Under the pieces are notes generated by a model. It had not been told where the DNA came from. It saw only the letters and a program-made list of their open reading frames with translations, and did not search any database. Positions 14,073 through 27,100 of a stretch of DNA of 64,000 nt are shown in pieces. This stretch comes from Synanceia verrucosa (lineage: Eukaryota; Chordata; Actinopteri; Perciformes; Synanceiidae). The DNA is taken from NCBI GenBank assembly GCA_029721515.1, contig CM056570.1, positions 415,001 to 479,000 on the forward strand, read 5' to 3'. Each line of letters begins with the position of its first letter. Position 1 is the stretch's first letter. Made by a program: the position numbers and the translations under genes.

Positions 14073-14352
14073 CTGGATAAAACATCATGGCTTAAATCAA
14101 GTATTTCAAACTAAAACTTTATAAAAACCTGTTGAGGAACGACAGAAGCTAAGTTGCTTCTTCAGGTGGGCAGGTGAGGCTCTGCAGGTTTCTGATGTGA
14201 CTCACCTGCCTGAAGCCAGAAACCTGCTGCAGCCTCACAGACACACCTGTGTGAGTCATCAAGTGACATCATCAGTGAGTCACTGATCAGTGACTCACTG
14301 ATGATGTCACACAGCACAGGAAGAACATTTAACTGTTTAGGATCTCTACTCG

Positions 14353-14695
14353 GACGGCACGGTGGTGTAGTGGTTAGCTCTGTCGCCACACAGGGTTCGA
14401 TTCCCGGCCCGGGGTCTTTCTGTGTGGAGTTAGCATGTTCTCCTCATGTCTGTGTGGGTTCTCTCTGGTACTCCGGTTTCCTCCCACCATCCAAAAACAT
14501 GCATGGGGATTAGGTTAACTGGTTAATTTAAATTGACCGTAGGTGTGAATGTGAGTGTGAGTGGTTGTCTGTCTCTATGTGTCCTGTGATGAACTGGACA
14601 CTTGTCCAGGGTGTACCCTGTCTTTCACCCTAAGACAGCTGGGATAGACTCCAGCCCCCCTGACCCTATGAGAGGATAAAAGGGAGAAGATGGAT
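14353..14695 (+). mobile_element. tRNA-derived SINE, copy 3
   Basis: A 343-bp element in forward orientation with a 13-bp target-site duplication GGATCTCTACTCG (14340-14352 and 14696-14708). The A box TGGTGTAGTGG and B box GGTTCGATTCC are intact. About 13 bp present between the boxes in copies 1 and 2 are missing here. The 3' end is a short GATGGATGGA tail. Confidence 0.92.
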
Positions 14696-14708
14696 GGATC
14701 TCTACTCG

Positions 14709-15193
14709 TACTCGTTTGACACTGACAGGAACCTGACGCTTTGCATTAATGAAAGGACAGTTTTTATTTGAAACATCAGGAGGAATCTGAGCCTCCAGTA
14801 GGGACTACTTTCACCAGTGGATTAATCCACAGTAGTGTCACTGCTGCACTTTGATGCCCTCAGCTGTTCCTGTTACGATCAGCTGTTCAGCACTTAAATT
14901 TATATTATTTTTAATTTCATTTCAAATATAACCTTTAAAAACCTTTAGTTCGGCCCAAAATATCAAATTGTCCCCCCACATTTTTTCCCCCAAGATCATG
15001 AATAATAAAATGTATTAAAATAACAATTTTAATTATTTTAGGCTTTCAAATTAAGGGCAGGTTTGTTACAGGTGCATTATTATTATTTTCACTCTGTCAT
15101 ACTGTGTGGTGGACTCTGCTGCCCTCTGCTGTCGACTGCAGGTACAGGATGATGTCAGTTGTTCAGTCCTGCAGCTTAGTCTTCATTTGACCC
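14709..15193. other. intergenic, no gene seen
   Basis: Unique-looking AT-rich DNA between SINE copy 3 and the 21-bp minisatellite. No exon recognised. Confidence 0.5.
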
Positions 15194-15546
15194 CCCTAGT
15201 CCACTTCAGACCCTCCATAGTCCACTTCAGAACCTCCATAGTCCACTTCAGATCCTCTATAGTCCATAGTCCACTTCAGAACCTCCATAGTCCACTTCAG
15301 ATCCTCTATAGTCCACTTCAGAACCTCCATAGCCCACTTCAGATCCTCTATAGTCCATAGTCCACTTCAGAACCTCCATAGTCCACTTCAGAACCTCCAT
15401 AGTCCACTTCAGATCCTCCATAGCCCACTTCAGATCCTCTATAGTCCATAGTCCACTTCAGAACCTCCATAGTCCACTTCAGAACCTCCATAGTCCACTT
15501 CAGATCCTCCATCGTCCATAGTCCACTTCAGACCCTCCCTAGTCCA
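15194..15546. repeat. 21-bp minisatellite downstream of allc
   Basis: About 16 copies of a unit close to AGTCCACTTCAGAACCTCCAT, with AACC/GATCC variants and occasional short AGTCCAT insertions. It begins just beyond the likely polyadenylation signals of allc. Confidence 0.93.
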
Positions 15547-15574
15547 CTATTTTTTTTCTTTTTCTCTACGTCCA

Positions 15575-15580
15575 TTTATT
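15575..15580 (-). terminator. candidate polyadenylation signal of allc
   Basis: TTTATT on the plus strand reads AATAAA on the minus strand, about 150 bp past the allc stop. A second AATAAA is at 15679-15684, about 50 bp past the stop. Which is used cannot be decided from the sequence. Confidence 0.5.
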
Positions 15581-15730
15581 GTTGTTTTATTAAAAATGTT
15601 TCCCGTCACAATAAAACAGCAAATAAACTGACACACACAACCCCCCCAAAGACCATCAGACTGTCAGGTGACATCCTGTTTATTTCCACATCAACACAAA
15701 CTTCTGTTGTTCACTGTTGCAGGTCAAGGG

Positions 15731-18473
15731 TCACAGTTTGGACGTCGGCCTCCTCTGATTGGCCGGAGTCCCAGCGAGCGGCGCCGGTTGACCCCAGAGC
15801 CGGAGCCGGCTGACGCCTCCATCAGGACTGATGATAAGGCGAACATGGCTGACTGGTGAGTGGAGGGAGAGCTGGCCGTCGCCATAGAGATGTCTGTGAT
15901 GAGGACGGAGCTGCATACAGGTAGTGGATTATGATCAGACAGGTTTATGTTATGGTTTGGTGGTTTTTATGGTTTATATTTCAGTCATATTCTGTATATT
16001 CTCTTATCTGTGAGGATATTTTTGATATATTTTTGTTTTTTGGCTGGCAGCCATCTTTTTTACAGGTTATAGTTTGGAGACACAGATTCTGCCTCTTTGG
16101 AAGTTTCTGGACATGTTTACGTACTTTCTGAGGGGGAAGAAGGACCTGCCATTTCCCAGAATTCCACCTGGTCTTAATGTACTGAGCTTCCTCCTCAGGA
16201 GTCAAAGAGCACGCCTCGATCCTGCAGGAGTCAGGGAAGTTACCTGGATAGAAACACTGGTTTTAGCTTGCCTGTCTCAGCTCATGAGGACTCAGGAAGC
16301 AGCAGCAGTGTGGACCTTTGAAGTGGTTGGTGTCCAACTCAATGCTGCTGATTCGTCCAGAGTGACCGAGACGAAACACCGCCCACTCCCAGCCCGGGAC
16401 CTGCAGGATGCCCCGCTGGTCCGCCTGCAAGACCACCAGAGGAGACATTTAACACATTTACACCTTCATTCATGTTCATATTAATGTTGGTGTGAAGGTC
16501 AGACAGATGCCTTCAGGTGTTTGGGTCGGTCCAGTCTGCGGGCCGTCTCCCAGCCGTCGGCCATGTTGGCAGCTCGACCAAGACCTGCAACACATCACAG
16601 CGGTCTAACTGATGTAAATAACCACACCAACAATAAACAAAGCGAGAGCACAAATCATTCTGACCAATCATGTTGCGTGGATGCCCAAAGTGGGCGTCGC
16701 TGTAGCCAAGACAGACTCCCCCATTGGTCAGAGCCACCAGGTCGACGTCCTGATGGGAGGAAATGGACGACCAGTCCTTCTGCCCGACGCCGTACACCCT
16801 CAGTCTGGAAATCCCCCCATCTGATGAGACAAATATACTGCAGTAGCATCAGTACCTCAGGAGTAGTAGTAGTAGTAATAGTAGTAGCAGTAATAGTAGT
16901 AATAGTAGTGGCAGCAGCAGTAGTAGTAATAGTAATAGTAGTAGTAATAGTAATAGCAGTAGTAGTAGTAACAGTAGTAGTAATAGTAGTAGTAATAGTA
17001 ATAGCAGTAGTAGTAATAGTAACAGTAGTAGTAGTAACAGTAATAGTAGTAGTGGTACTGGTATAGGTAGTAGTAGTGGTATTGGCAGTGGTAGTAACGG
17101 TGGTAGTGGTGCTAGTAATGGTGGTAGTGGTAATGGTAATGGCGGTGGTGGTAATGGTAATGTAATGCAGTGGTGGTGGTGGTGGTGGTGGCAGTAGTAG
17201 TGGTAGTAGTGGTGGTGGTGGTGGTGGTAATGGTAGTGGTGGTAGTAATGGTAATAGTGGTAGTGGTAGTGGTAACAGTGGTAGTAATGGTAATGGCGGT
17301 GGTGGTGGTAGTGGTAATGGTGGTGTTGGTAGTAGTGGTAGTAACAGTGGTGGTAATGTAATGAAATGGCGGTGGTAGTAGTGGTGGTGGTAGCAGCGGT
17401 AGTAGTGGTAGTGGTGGTGGTGGTAGTGGTAGTGGTGGTAGTGGTAATGGTAATGGTATTATAGTGGTAACGGTGGTGGTATTGGTGGTGGTGGTGACCA
17501 GGCGGTGGTGATGGTGGTGGTGAGTGTGGTGGTGGTGGTGGTGGTGACGGTGGTGGTGATAGTGTGGTAATGGCGGTGGTGGTGGTGGTGGTGGTGGCGG
17601 CGGTGGTGAGTGGTGGTGGTGGTGGTGGTGGTGGTGGTGGTGGTGTGGTGGTGGTGGTGGTGGTGGTGGTGGTGGTGGTGGTGGCGGTGGTGGTATTGGT
17701 GGTAGCGGTGGTGGTGGTGGTGGTGTGGTGGTGGTGTGGTGGTGGTGGTGACGGTGGTGGTGATGGTGGTGGTGGTGGTGGTGGTGGTGACGGTGGTGGT
17801 ATGGTGGTGGTGATGGTGGTGGTGGTGAGCGGTGGTGAGGTGGTAGTGTGGTGTGGCGGTGGTGGTGTGGTGGTGGTGGTGGTGACGGTGGTGGTGTGGT
17901 GTGGCGGTGGTGGTGGTGGTGTGGTGGTGGTGGTGACGGTGGTGGTGGTGGTGGTTGTGGTGGTGGTGTTGGTGGTGGTGGTGGTGGTGGTGGTGGTGGT
18001 AGTGGTGGTGGTGGTGGTGGTAGTGGTGGTGGTGGTGGTGATGGCGGTGGTGGTAATGGTGGTGATGGTGAGTGGTAACGGTGGTGGTGGTAGTAACGGT
18101 GGCGGTGGTAGTGTGGTAATGGTAGTGGTAGTTGGCGGTGGTGGTGGTAGTAGTGGTAGTGGTGGTGGTAGTGGTAGTGTAGTGGTAGTAGCATTAGTGG
18201 TAGTAATGGTAGTAGTAATGGTAATAGTGGTAGTGAGTAGTAGTAATAGTGGTAATAGTAGTAATAGGTGGTGGTAGTAACAGTAGTATGGTAATAGTGG
18301 TAGTAGTAATGGTAGTAGTAGTAGCAGTAGTAGTGGTAGTAGTAGCAGTAGTAGTGATGGTAGTAGTAGTGATGGTAGTAGTAGTAGCAGTAGTGATGGT
18401 AGTAGTAGTAGTAGTGATGGTAGTAGTAGTAGTAGTAGTAGTGATGGTAGTAGTAGTAGTAGTAGTAGTGATG

Positions 18474-18506
<33 letters not shown>

Positions 18507-20122
18507 ATGGTAGTAGTAGTAGCAGTAGTAGTAATAGTAGTAGTAGTAATAGTAGTAGTAGTAGTAGTAATAGCAGTAATAGTAGTAATAGTAGTAGTGT
18601 TCTGTGTACCTGGGTGCATGTTGAGGCGCAGGTGAGTGACTCTGTGCTTGAAGTCGACCTTGAAGTAATTGTGGCAGCAATCTGAGTATCCGGGCTTCAG
18701 CTGCGACACGCCCACCAGCTCAGGCCACGCCTCCGAGTCCAGCTGCCAATCAAAAACATCTGTCAGCTGTCAATCAAACACACCTGCCAGCTGTCAGTGT
18801 TACCTTGGCGACAGCAGCCAGCTGACTGCCGGAGGCGGCCATGCCGGTTCGGTCTCCCTGCAGACTGAAGGTGGGCGGAGTTTCTGGTGAAAAACATTAG
18901 CATTAGCATTAAAGGTTTAGCTCCTCATGTATGCAGAAGGAGAAGTATTATCATTATTATTGTTATTGTTATCACTGTTATTGTCATTTTGTGGTTCTTT
19001 GTGAGTTCCTCAGTATCAGTTTGTACCCAGACAGCCGCCCTGGACGGAGATGTAAGGTGAATGGTTTCCGGTGAAGAAGGACGTGTCGACGTCGAGGCCG
19101 TAGATCAGCCCTGGAACTCCCAGCTGGACGATGCACCAGTCGTGACCTCCACAGTAAAAGCACAGGAACACATTTTGGTTGTGTTGACCTCAGAGGTTCA
19201 TCAAAATGTGATTATTCTGGTTTGATGTGAACTCTGACCTGGTGTCCTCTTCCTCCTCGTCTCCCATCCGTCCATCCACTTTCCAAACTCAGTGAAGGCA
19301 TCAGCGATGAACTGAGGCGCCTCCCTCTGTGGCAGCAGTCAGTCATTGCATGGTTGTAGTGTTTCTTACTTACTCATTTAGTTATTTATAGGACTAACAG
19401 GGACAAACCAGCTGCTGATCAGCTCACAAACAATGTTCATTTTTCCATTTGTGATATTGAGCTGGACAAATAAAACTGACTTGAATTGACTAGATATATT
19501 CCCTGAGTACCTAAGTTAATAAAATATGGACCAAGATAAAAGCGAGTAAGATATAGATGAATAAAAACAATAAAATCATGATTTAAAAAAACAACTTAAA
19601 TGAAGTAAGACCGGTCTTAAGTAGGAACCAGTAGACAAGAAGTGGGACCGTATTGAGAGACGGACCGAACCCTTGTCTGAAGAAGTTTAAGGTGAAGTAC
19701 CTTCAGCAGGTTGGCAGCAGGAGCGAACCACTCATCTGTCGCAAAGATCACCTGACAGAAACAACGACAACTTCCTGTCAAACATAATGAATAATGTAAA
19801 GATAAAGCCGCACTAATCACTATTTTACAGGATGGTCACAGCTTAGCTCAGCACAAAGACCAGACTAAATGGATATAACTCATCTATACGCAGAGCTGTG
19901 AGCGCTGATCAGGTCATCATAATAACATGTTTTAATCCTGTCTTTTATTTTGTGGCCTCTCCTGCTGCAGTCACTCCTCAGAACATGTCCGATATCTGCT
20001 GTCACTCCTCATGTTATTAGAAGAGAATATTTGTGACTCACCTTTCCTCCGACCGTCTCACAGGCCAGATCATTAAACTGCAGGAAGTCCAGTTCTGCTG
20101 CTGCTGTCCTCCTGTTGGCCAT
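15731..20122 (-). CDS. allc: allantoicase (allantoate amidinohydrolase), 11 exons, complete
   Basis: Allantoicase hydrolyses allantoate to ureidoglycolate and urea in urate breakdown. Exons on the minus strand: 20122-20042, 19751-19701, 19326-19239, 19146-19027, 18883-18804, 18742-18610, 16820-16665, 16584-16505, 16424-16316, 16243-16125 and 15910-15731. All join in phase and give about 398 residues, the usual family length. The family's internal duplication is visible: GKWMDGWETRRKR (first half) against NMADGWETARRLDR (second half), DVDTSFFTGN against ELDTNHFKGN, and PDGGISRLRVYG against PDGGVSRLRLWG. The start has a good context (A at -3, G at +4). The exon 8 donor is uncertain: GT at 16504 adds two codons (A, S), while a GC donor after 16511 fits the family better. 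Intron 6 is almost entirely trinucleotide repeat. The gene is head-to-head with taf1b. Confidence 0.95.
16858..18598. repeat. trinucleotide repeat filling allc intron 6
   Basis: Plus strand (AGT)n/(GGT)n with (AAT) variants, so ACT/ACC in the allc transcript. The outer parts (16,858-17,160 and 18,180-18,598) are AGT/AAT-rich and the centre (17,160-18,080) is nearly pure GGT with CGGT and GTGT slips. It lies within about 40 bp of the exon 7 acceptor and 12 bp of the exon 6 donor. The poly-valine, poly-glycine, poly-proline and poly-threonine frames here are artefacts. Confidence 0.95.
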
Positions 20123-20127
20123 GCTGA

Positions 20128-20410
20128 GGTTCTGCTGCTGGTTCTGCTGCTGGTTCTCCTGCTGGTTCTCCTGCTGGTTCTGCTGCTGGTTCTGCTGCTG
20201 GTTCTGCTGGTTCTCCTGCTGGTTCTCCTGCTGGTTCTGCTGCTGGTTCTGCTGCTGGTTCTGCTGGTTCTCCTGCTGGTTCTGCTGCTGGTTCTGCTGC
20301 TGGTTCTGCTGGTTCTCCTGCTGGTTCTGCTGCTGGTTCTCCTGCTGGTTCTGCTGGTTCTCCTGCTGGTTCTCCTGCTGGTTCTGCTGCTGGTTCTGCT
20401 GGAGCTGCTG
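20128..20410. repeat. CTGCTGGTT minisatellite just upstream of the allc start codon
   Basis: 9-bp and 15-bp units (CTGCTGGTT, CTGCTGGTTCTCCTG) for about 280 bp, ending 6 bp before the allc ATG. On the minus strand it reads as CAG, AAC and GAG codons in the same frame as allc, open back to a TGA at 20426-20428 with no in-frame ATG. It is probably 5' UTR or promoter. Confidence 0.93.
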
Positions 20411-20532
20411 TTCAGAGCTCAGAGGTCATTGGCTGCTCAGTCACAGACCTCAGATCTGTTTGTTCAGGTCTTTGACATCACTAGTCCCAACATAAAACAA
20501 CATTTGTACCAAATGTTATTCTTATATTGTTT

Positions 20533-21032
20533 NNNNNNNNNNNNNNNNNNNNNNNNNNNNNNNNNNNNNNNNNNNNNNNNNNNNNNNNNNNNNNNNNNNN
20601 NNNNNNNNNNNNNNNNNNNNNNNNNNNNNNNNNNNNNNNNNNNNNNNNNNNNNNNNNNNNNNNNNNNNNNNNNNNNNNNNNNNNNNNNNNNNNNNNNNNN
20701 NNNNNNNNNNNNNNNNNNNNNNNNNNNNNNNNNNNNNNNNNNNNNNNNNNNNNNNNNNNNNNNNNNNNNNNNNNNNNNNNNNNNNNNNNNNNNNNNNNNN
20801 NNNNNNNNNNNNNNNNNNNNNNNNNNNNNNNNNNNNNNNNNNNNNNNNNNNNNNNNNNNNNNNNNNNNNNNNNNNNNNNNNNNNNNNNNNNNNNNNNNNN
20901 NNNNNNNNNNNNNNNNNNNNNNNNNNNNNNNNNNNNNNNNNNNNNNNNNNNNNNNNNNNNNNNNNNNNNNNNNNNNNNNNNNNNNNNNNNNNNNNNNNNN
21001 NNNNNNNNNNNNNNNNNNNNNNNNNNNNNNNN
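20533..21032. other. assembly gap of exactly 500 N
   Basis: Positions 20533-21032 are all N, a round number typical of a scaffold gap of unknown size. It removes the 5' end of taf1b, including the expected zinc-ribbon exon, and the shared upstream region of allc and taf1b. Confidence 0.99.
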
Positions 21033-24000
21033 GCAAGAGGCTCGGTCAGTTCAGTCTGCAGAAACAGAAACAGGTTCATGAGGAGATGAGGAGGTGTAAC
21101 TATTGATTGTTTGATTATTGATCAGAGTGTGGGCGTCACTGGGTCGTCTGTGAGGGTTTCCAGTTCATCCTGAGGAACCAGGCTGAAGCTCTGGTCAGAC
21201 TGGGAGTCAGTCCACGATTTAAGGTTCGTTACTCCGTCAAAAAGAATCTGATTTAAAGCTGCTTTGATCCCAATTTTAATTAAATTTTAACTGTAGATGC
21301 TGTTATTTTTTTTTTCTTTTACTTTTATTTCAATTTAAATTGAAGACGTTGTTGTTTTTTATTTTCTTTTATTTTTAATTAAATTTAAATTGAAGACGCT
21401 GTTGTTTTTTATTTTCTTTTATTTTAATTCAATTTAAATTGAAGACGTTGTTGTTTTTTATTTTCTTTTATTTTTAATTCAATTTAAATTGAAGACGTTG
21501 TTTTTATTTTCTTTATTTTTAATTCAATTTAAATTGAAGGTGGTGTTGTTTTTTATTTTCTTTTATTTTTAATTAAATTTAAATTGAAGGCACTGTTGTT
21601 TTTTATTTTCTTTATTTTAATTCAATTTAAATTGAAGACGTTTTTTATTTTCTTTTATTTTAATTCAATTTAAATTGAAGGCGCTGTTGTTTTTTTATTT
21701 TCTTTTATTTTTAATTCAATTTAAATTGAAGGTGCTGTTGTTTTTTATTTTCTTTTATTTTTAATTAAATTTAAATTGAAGGCGCTGTTGTTTTTTTATT
21801 TTCTTTTATTTTTAATTAATTGAAGGCGCTGTTGTCTTTTATTCCTGTTTCACTTGTCATTGAATTCATTTTTAATCGCTGCTGTCAGGATGAAGTGTTG
21901 TGTCACATGTGGAGGATCTACCTGCAGAAGAGTCGACAGGCGTTCACCAACAATCCAGCCAGAACCTCCAGGTTCAGTGTGGTCAGTTCACATATCTGAT
22001 ATTGTTTGTACATATATTTATTATTATTGTTATTGTTGAGTCTTCTTTTTCTGTTTTTATTATTATTATGTCTTCTTCTTACCTTTTTCATGTTATATTA
22101 TGCATTAATAATAATAATAATAATAAAATACTGCTTTGTTTTGTGAAATGTTTTAATGATATTATTGATTAGTAATCAGTATACTGATCACTATGTGTTG
22201 TGTTTATATTATTAGTACTGGTTTGGTTCCTGGTTCTGGTTTAATTGTTGCTTAAATATTCAGATTATTTTAATAAATAAACTTTTTATATCTTGTGTTT
22301 GACACTGTTTTTTTAAGCTCTGTCGGGTTCTTTTTCAGTGATTTTTGAATTACCTGAACGTTCTCTGTTCCAGAGGGGTCTGAACTCGGACTCAGACAGT
22401 GCAGCTGAGTCCATCGTGTCGGCTGGAGACCAGAACCAGTCCAGCCCTGCTGTCTCCTCTGCAGGTAGAGCAGAAATACAGACATACATGTGACATTAAA
22501 CATGATAGAAAATCACACCTTTTCTTATTTAAAGACAGATTTGATCTGACCTGAAAAACTCCAGAGACTCATCCACATTGACAGGTTTTAACATCAGTGT
22601 CTTTGTGTGATTGGTCCAGCAGCGTCATGTGACCACATTAAAATGATAAAACACAAAACATTTCTGCTTTAAAATGTCTAAGATTTCTGTTTTAGTGGTA
22701 TCCTTACAAGCTCAACAGTCATGTCATGCTTTGTGCCAGGAAATAAATCTAATAATAAATATAAGCTGACATAATTACATTTTATGTCCCTCTTTTTAGA
22801 TCTCAGTGGTTTTTAACTCAACATTTTTATCAGATAAAGGATTTTAGTCATCAGACATCTGGATATGAAGTAATAGAGAAATGAGCTGAGCTATCACACC
22901 TACTGGTGCCAAACTGCATTGAAAGAAACACAGATTTTAAATATGAAGCTGCTTCATTCAGTGTCTCAGTGGTTTTAATCACTGGATTTATTTGTTGTGG
23001 AGAGGAGGAGACCTCTGAGGATCATTCGGCTTCTCTTAGAAGTGTCAGGAAGCTCTGGATGTGAAGTTATCAGAGAAACAAGCTGAGTGAACTTCAGCAG
23101 GAGCTCGGCTTGCAGCTCCTCAGACTCATCCTGCGTCTGCTAAAGTGCATTTAAAAAAACTGATTTTTAACATGCAGCTTCGTCACTCAGTGTTTTATGG
23201 ACTTATTTAGTGGAGGAGGAGAGCTGTGAGGATCACTGAGCTCCTGGTAGAAACCTCCCGAACGTCTCCATGTGAAGACAAACACTGATCTCTTGCTCTT
23301 CTTCATGTGTGTGTTTGACTCCAGGAAGCTCCAGTGATTGGTCGGAGTGGTCGGGCTCCTTGGACGCCTTCAGCTACCTGTCCACTCGACTGAGGAGGAG
23401 TCGCAGCTCTCTGATGACCATGAAGAAGACCTTAGCCCTGATCCACCTGGCTCTGGTCTGGAGCTGCGAGCCTCTGACGCTCAGCGACCTGCTCAGGTAA
23501 CAGCTCACCTGGAGATCCAATGAAGAGCGCTTCATTCAGCATCAAAGGAACGCTTCCGTCACCAGTGGCCTTTCCAGTCAGTGACCTTGAATTGTTCTGG
23601 AGCAGGTTGGTGAATGAAGGTCACGTCCCGTACGTCAACGCTTACCAGGAACTTCCTGATGAGATGAAGCTCTACGGCAAAGACAGCCTCGTCTTCAGGG
23701 TGGAGGTCAGAGATACTCCATCAGTAACCAGTGAGGAGGAGAGCGGAGTGCTGAACGTAAAGCTGGGTGTGCTTGCTTTCCTCCACAGAGCGTCCCTCCA
23801 CACCGGGTGGTGCACAGAGAGGCTCAGACTCTGCTGCTGCAGCTGCAGCTTCCTGCTTTTCCTCCAATCAGCCGCCAGAGTCTGCTGCACCCAGCTCTGC
23901 TCAGCCTGCGCTACCTGACGGAGGCCAACCTGCCCGGTAACACTACAACCACTGATACTACTACTGATACTACTACTACTACTGATACTACTACTGATAC

Positions 24001-24083
24001 TACTGATACTACTACTACTGATACTACTACTGATACTACTACTACTACTGATACTACTGATACTACTACTACTGATACTACTG

Positions 24084-24114
<31 letters not shown>

Positions 24115-27100
24115 TGATACTACTACTACTACTACTACTACCACTGATACTACTACTACTACTGATACTACTACTACTACTGATACTACTGATACTACTA
24201 CTACTACTACTGATACTACTACTGATACTACTACTACTGATACTACTGATACTACTACTACTACTACTACCACCACCGATACCACTACTACTACCGATAC
24301 CGATACCACTACGATACCACTACTGATACCACTGGATACCACCGATACCACTACCACCGATACTACCACCACCGATACCACTACTGATACTACTACCACA
24401 ACCACCGATACCACTACCGATACCACTACTACCACTGATACCACTGACACTACTACCACTACTACCACTGGATACCACTACTACTACTACCACCACCGAT
24501 ACCACTACCACTGATACCGATACCACTACCGATACCACTGATACCACCACCGATACCACTACAAACCACCGATACTACCACTGATACCACTACCACTACC
24601 ACCGATACCACTACTACCACTGATACCACTGATACCACTACTACCACCACCACTACCACCACCACCGATACCACCACCGACTACCACTACCACCACCGAT
24701 ACCCACTGATACCACTACCACCACCGATACCACCACCGATACCACCGGATACCACTACACCACTGATACCACCACCGATACCACATACTACCACTACCGA
24801 CACCGATACCACCACTACCACTACCACACCGATACCACCACTACCACTACTACCACCACCGATACCACTACCACTACCGATACCGATACCACTACCGATA
24901 ATTACCACTGATACCACCACTGATACCACTACCACTACCACCGATACCACCACCGATACCACTACCACTGATACCGATACTACCACCGATACCACTGATA
25001 CTACCACCGATACCACCACCGATACCACTACCACTACTGACCACCGATACCACTGACCACTACCATACTACTACCACCCACCGATACCACTACTACTACC
25101 ACCACTACTACCACTGATACCACTACTACCACCGATACCGATACCACCACTGATACCATTACCACCGATACCACTGATACCACTACTTACCACCGATACT
25201 ACCACCGATACCAATACCACCACTGATACCACTGATACCACTACTACTACTGATACTACCACCGATACCACTACTGATACCACCGGATACCACTACTACT
25301 GATACCACTGATACCACTACCACTGATACCATACCGATACCAATACCACTACTACTACAACCACCGATACCGCTACCACTACTGATACCACTACCACCAC
25401 CGATACCACTACCGATACTACCACTGGATACCACTACTACCGATTACCACTGATACCACTACCACCGATACCACCACTGATACCACTGATACCACTACAA
25501 CCACCGATACCACCGACACTACCGATACCACTAATTACCGATACTACTACCGATACCACCGATACCACTACCACTGATACCACTGGATACCACCACTACT
25601 ACTACAACCACCGATACCACTGATACCACTACCACACTACTACCACCGATACCACTGATACCACTACCACCGATACTACCACCGATACCACTGATACCAC
25701 TACTGATACCACTGATACTACTACCACTGATACCACCGATACCACTACCACCGATACCACTACCACCACTGATACCACTACTGATACCACTGATACTGAT
25801 ACTCACCACCGATACCACCGATTACCACTGATACCACTGATACCACTACCACTACCGATACCACTACCGATACCACTGATACCACTACTACAACCACTGA
25901 TACTGATACTACGATACCGATACCACTGGATACCACTACTACCGATACCACCACTGATACTACTACTACTACTACTGGATACCACCACTGGATACCACCA
26001 ATACTACCGATACTACCACCGATACTACCGATTACTACCACCGATACCACCATGATACCACTACCACTACCGATACTACCACTGATTACCACCACCGATA
26101 TACCGATACTCACTACAAATTCCGATACCACTACTACCACCGATACTACCACCGATACCACTGACACCGATACTACTACCGATACCACCACCGATACCAC
26201 CACTACCGATACCACTGATACCACTACTACTACCGGATACCACTACCACCGACACCGATACCGATTACCACCGACTACCACCGATACCACAACCACCGAT
26301 ACCACTACCACCGATACCACCGATACCGATACTACCGATACCGATACCACTGATACCACTACCGATACCACTGATACCACTACCACCGATACTACCGATA
26401 CTACCACCGATACCACAACCACCGATACTACAACCACCGATACCACTACCACTGGATACCACTACTACCACTGATACCACTGATACCACTACCACCGATA
26501 CCACTACCGATACTACCACCGATACGTTCACTGCTACTACTACCACTACCGATACCACTGCTACCACCGATACCACCGATACCGACTACCACCGATACCA
26601 CTACCGATACCACTACCGATACCACTGATACCACTACCACTACTGATACTACTACCACTGACACCACTGATACGACCACTACCGACACCACTGATACTAC
26701 TACTACCGATACCACTGATACCACTACTACCGATACCACTACCACTACCCGATACCACTACCACTACCGATACTACCGATACCACTGATACCACTACCAC
26801 TGATACCACTGATACCACTACTACCGATACCACTACTACTGATACCGATAGTACCATTACTGATACCACTGATACCACTACCACCGATACAACTGATACC
26901 ACTACCGATACCACTGATACTGATACCACTGATTACCACTACCACTGATACTACTACTACTACTACTACCGATACCACTACTACTGATACTACTACTACT
27001 GATACTGATAGTACTACTACTGATACTACTGATACTACTACTACTGATACTACTACTGATACTACTACTACTGATACTACTACTACTGATACTACTACTA

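Noticed and set aside
16521..18715. Poly-V, poly-G, poly-P, poly-H and poly-T frames
   Set aside because: They are the AGT/GGT repeat of allc intron 6; only the ends of these frames overlap real allc exons, which use the minus strand.
23520..23918. Separate 132-residue gene
   Set aside because: The open frame spans a taf1b intron and exon in part in the wrong frame; the true exons are 23606-23705 and 23789-23936.
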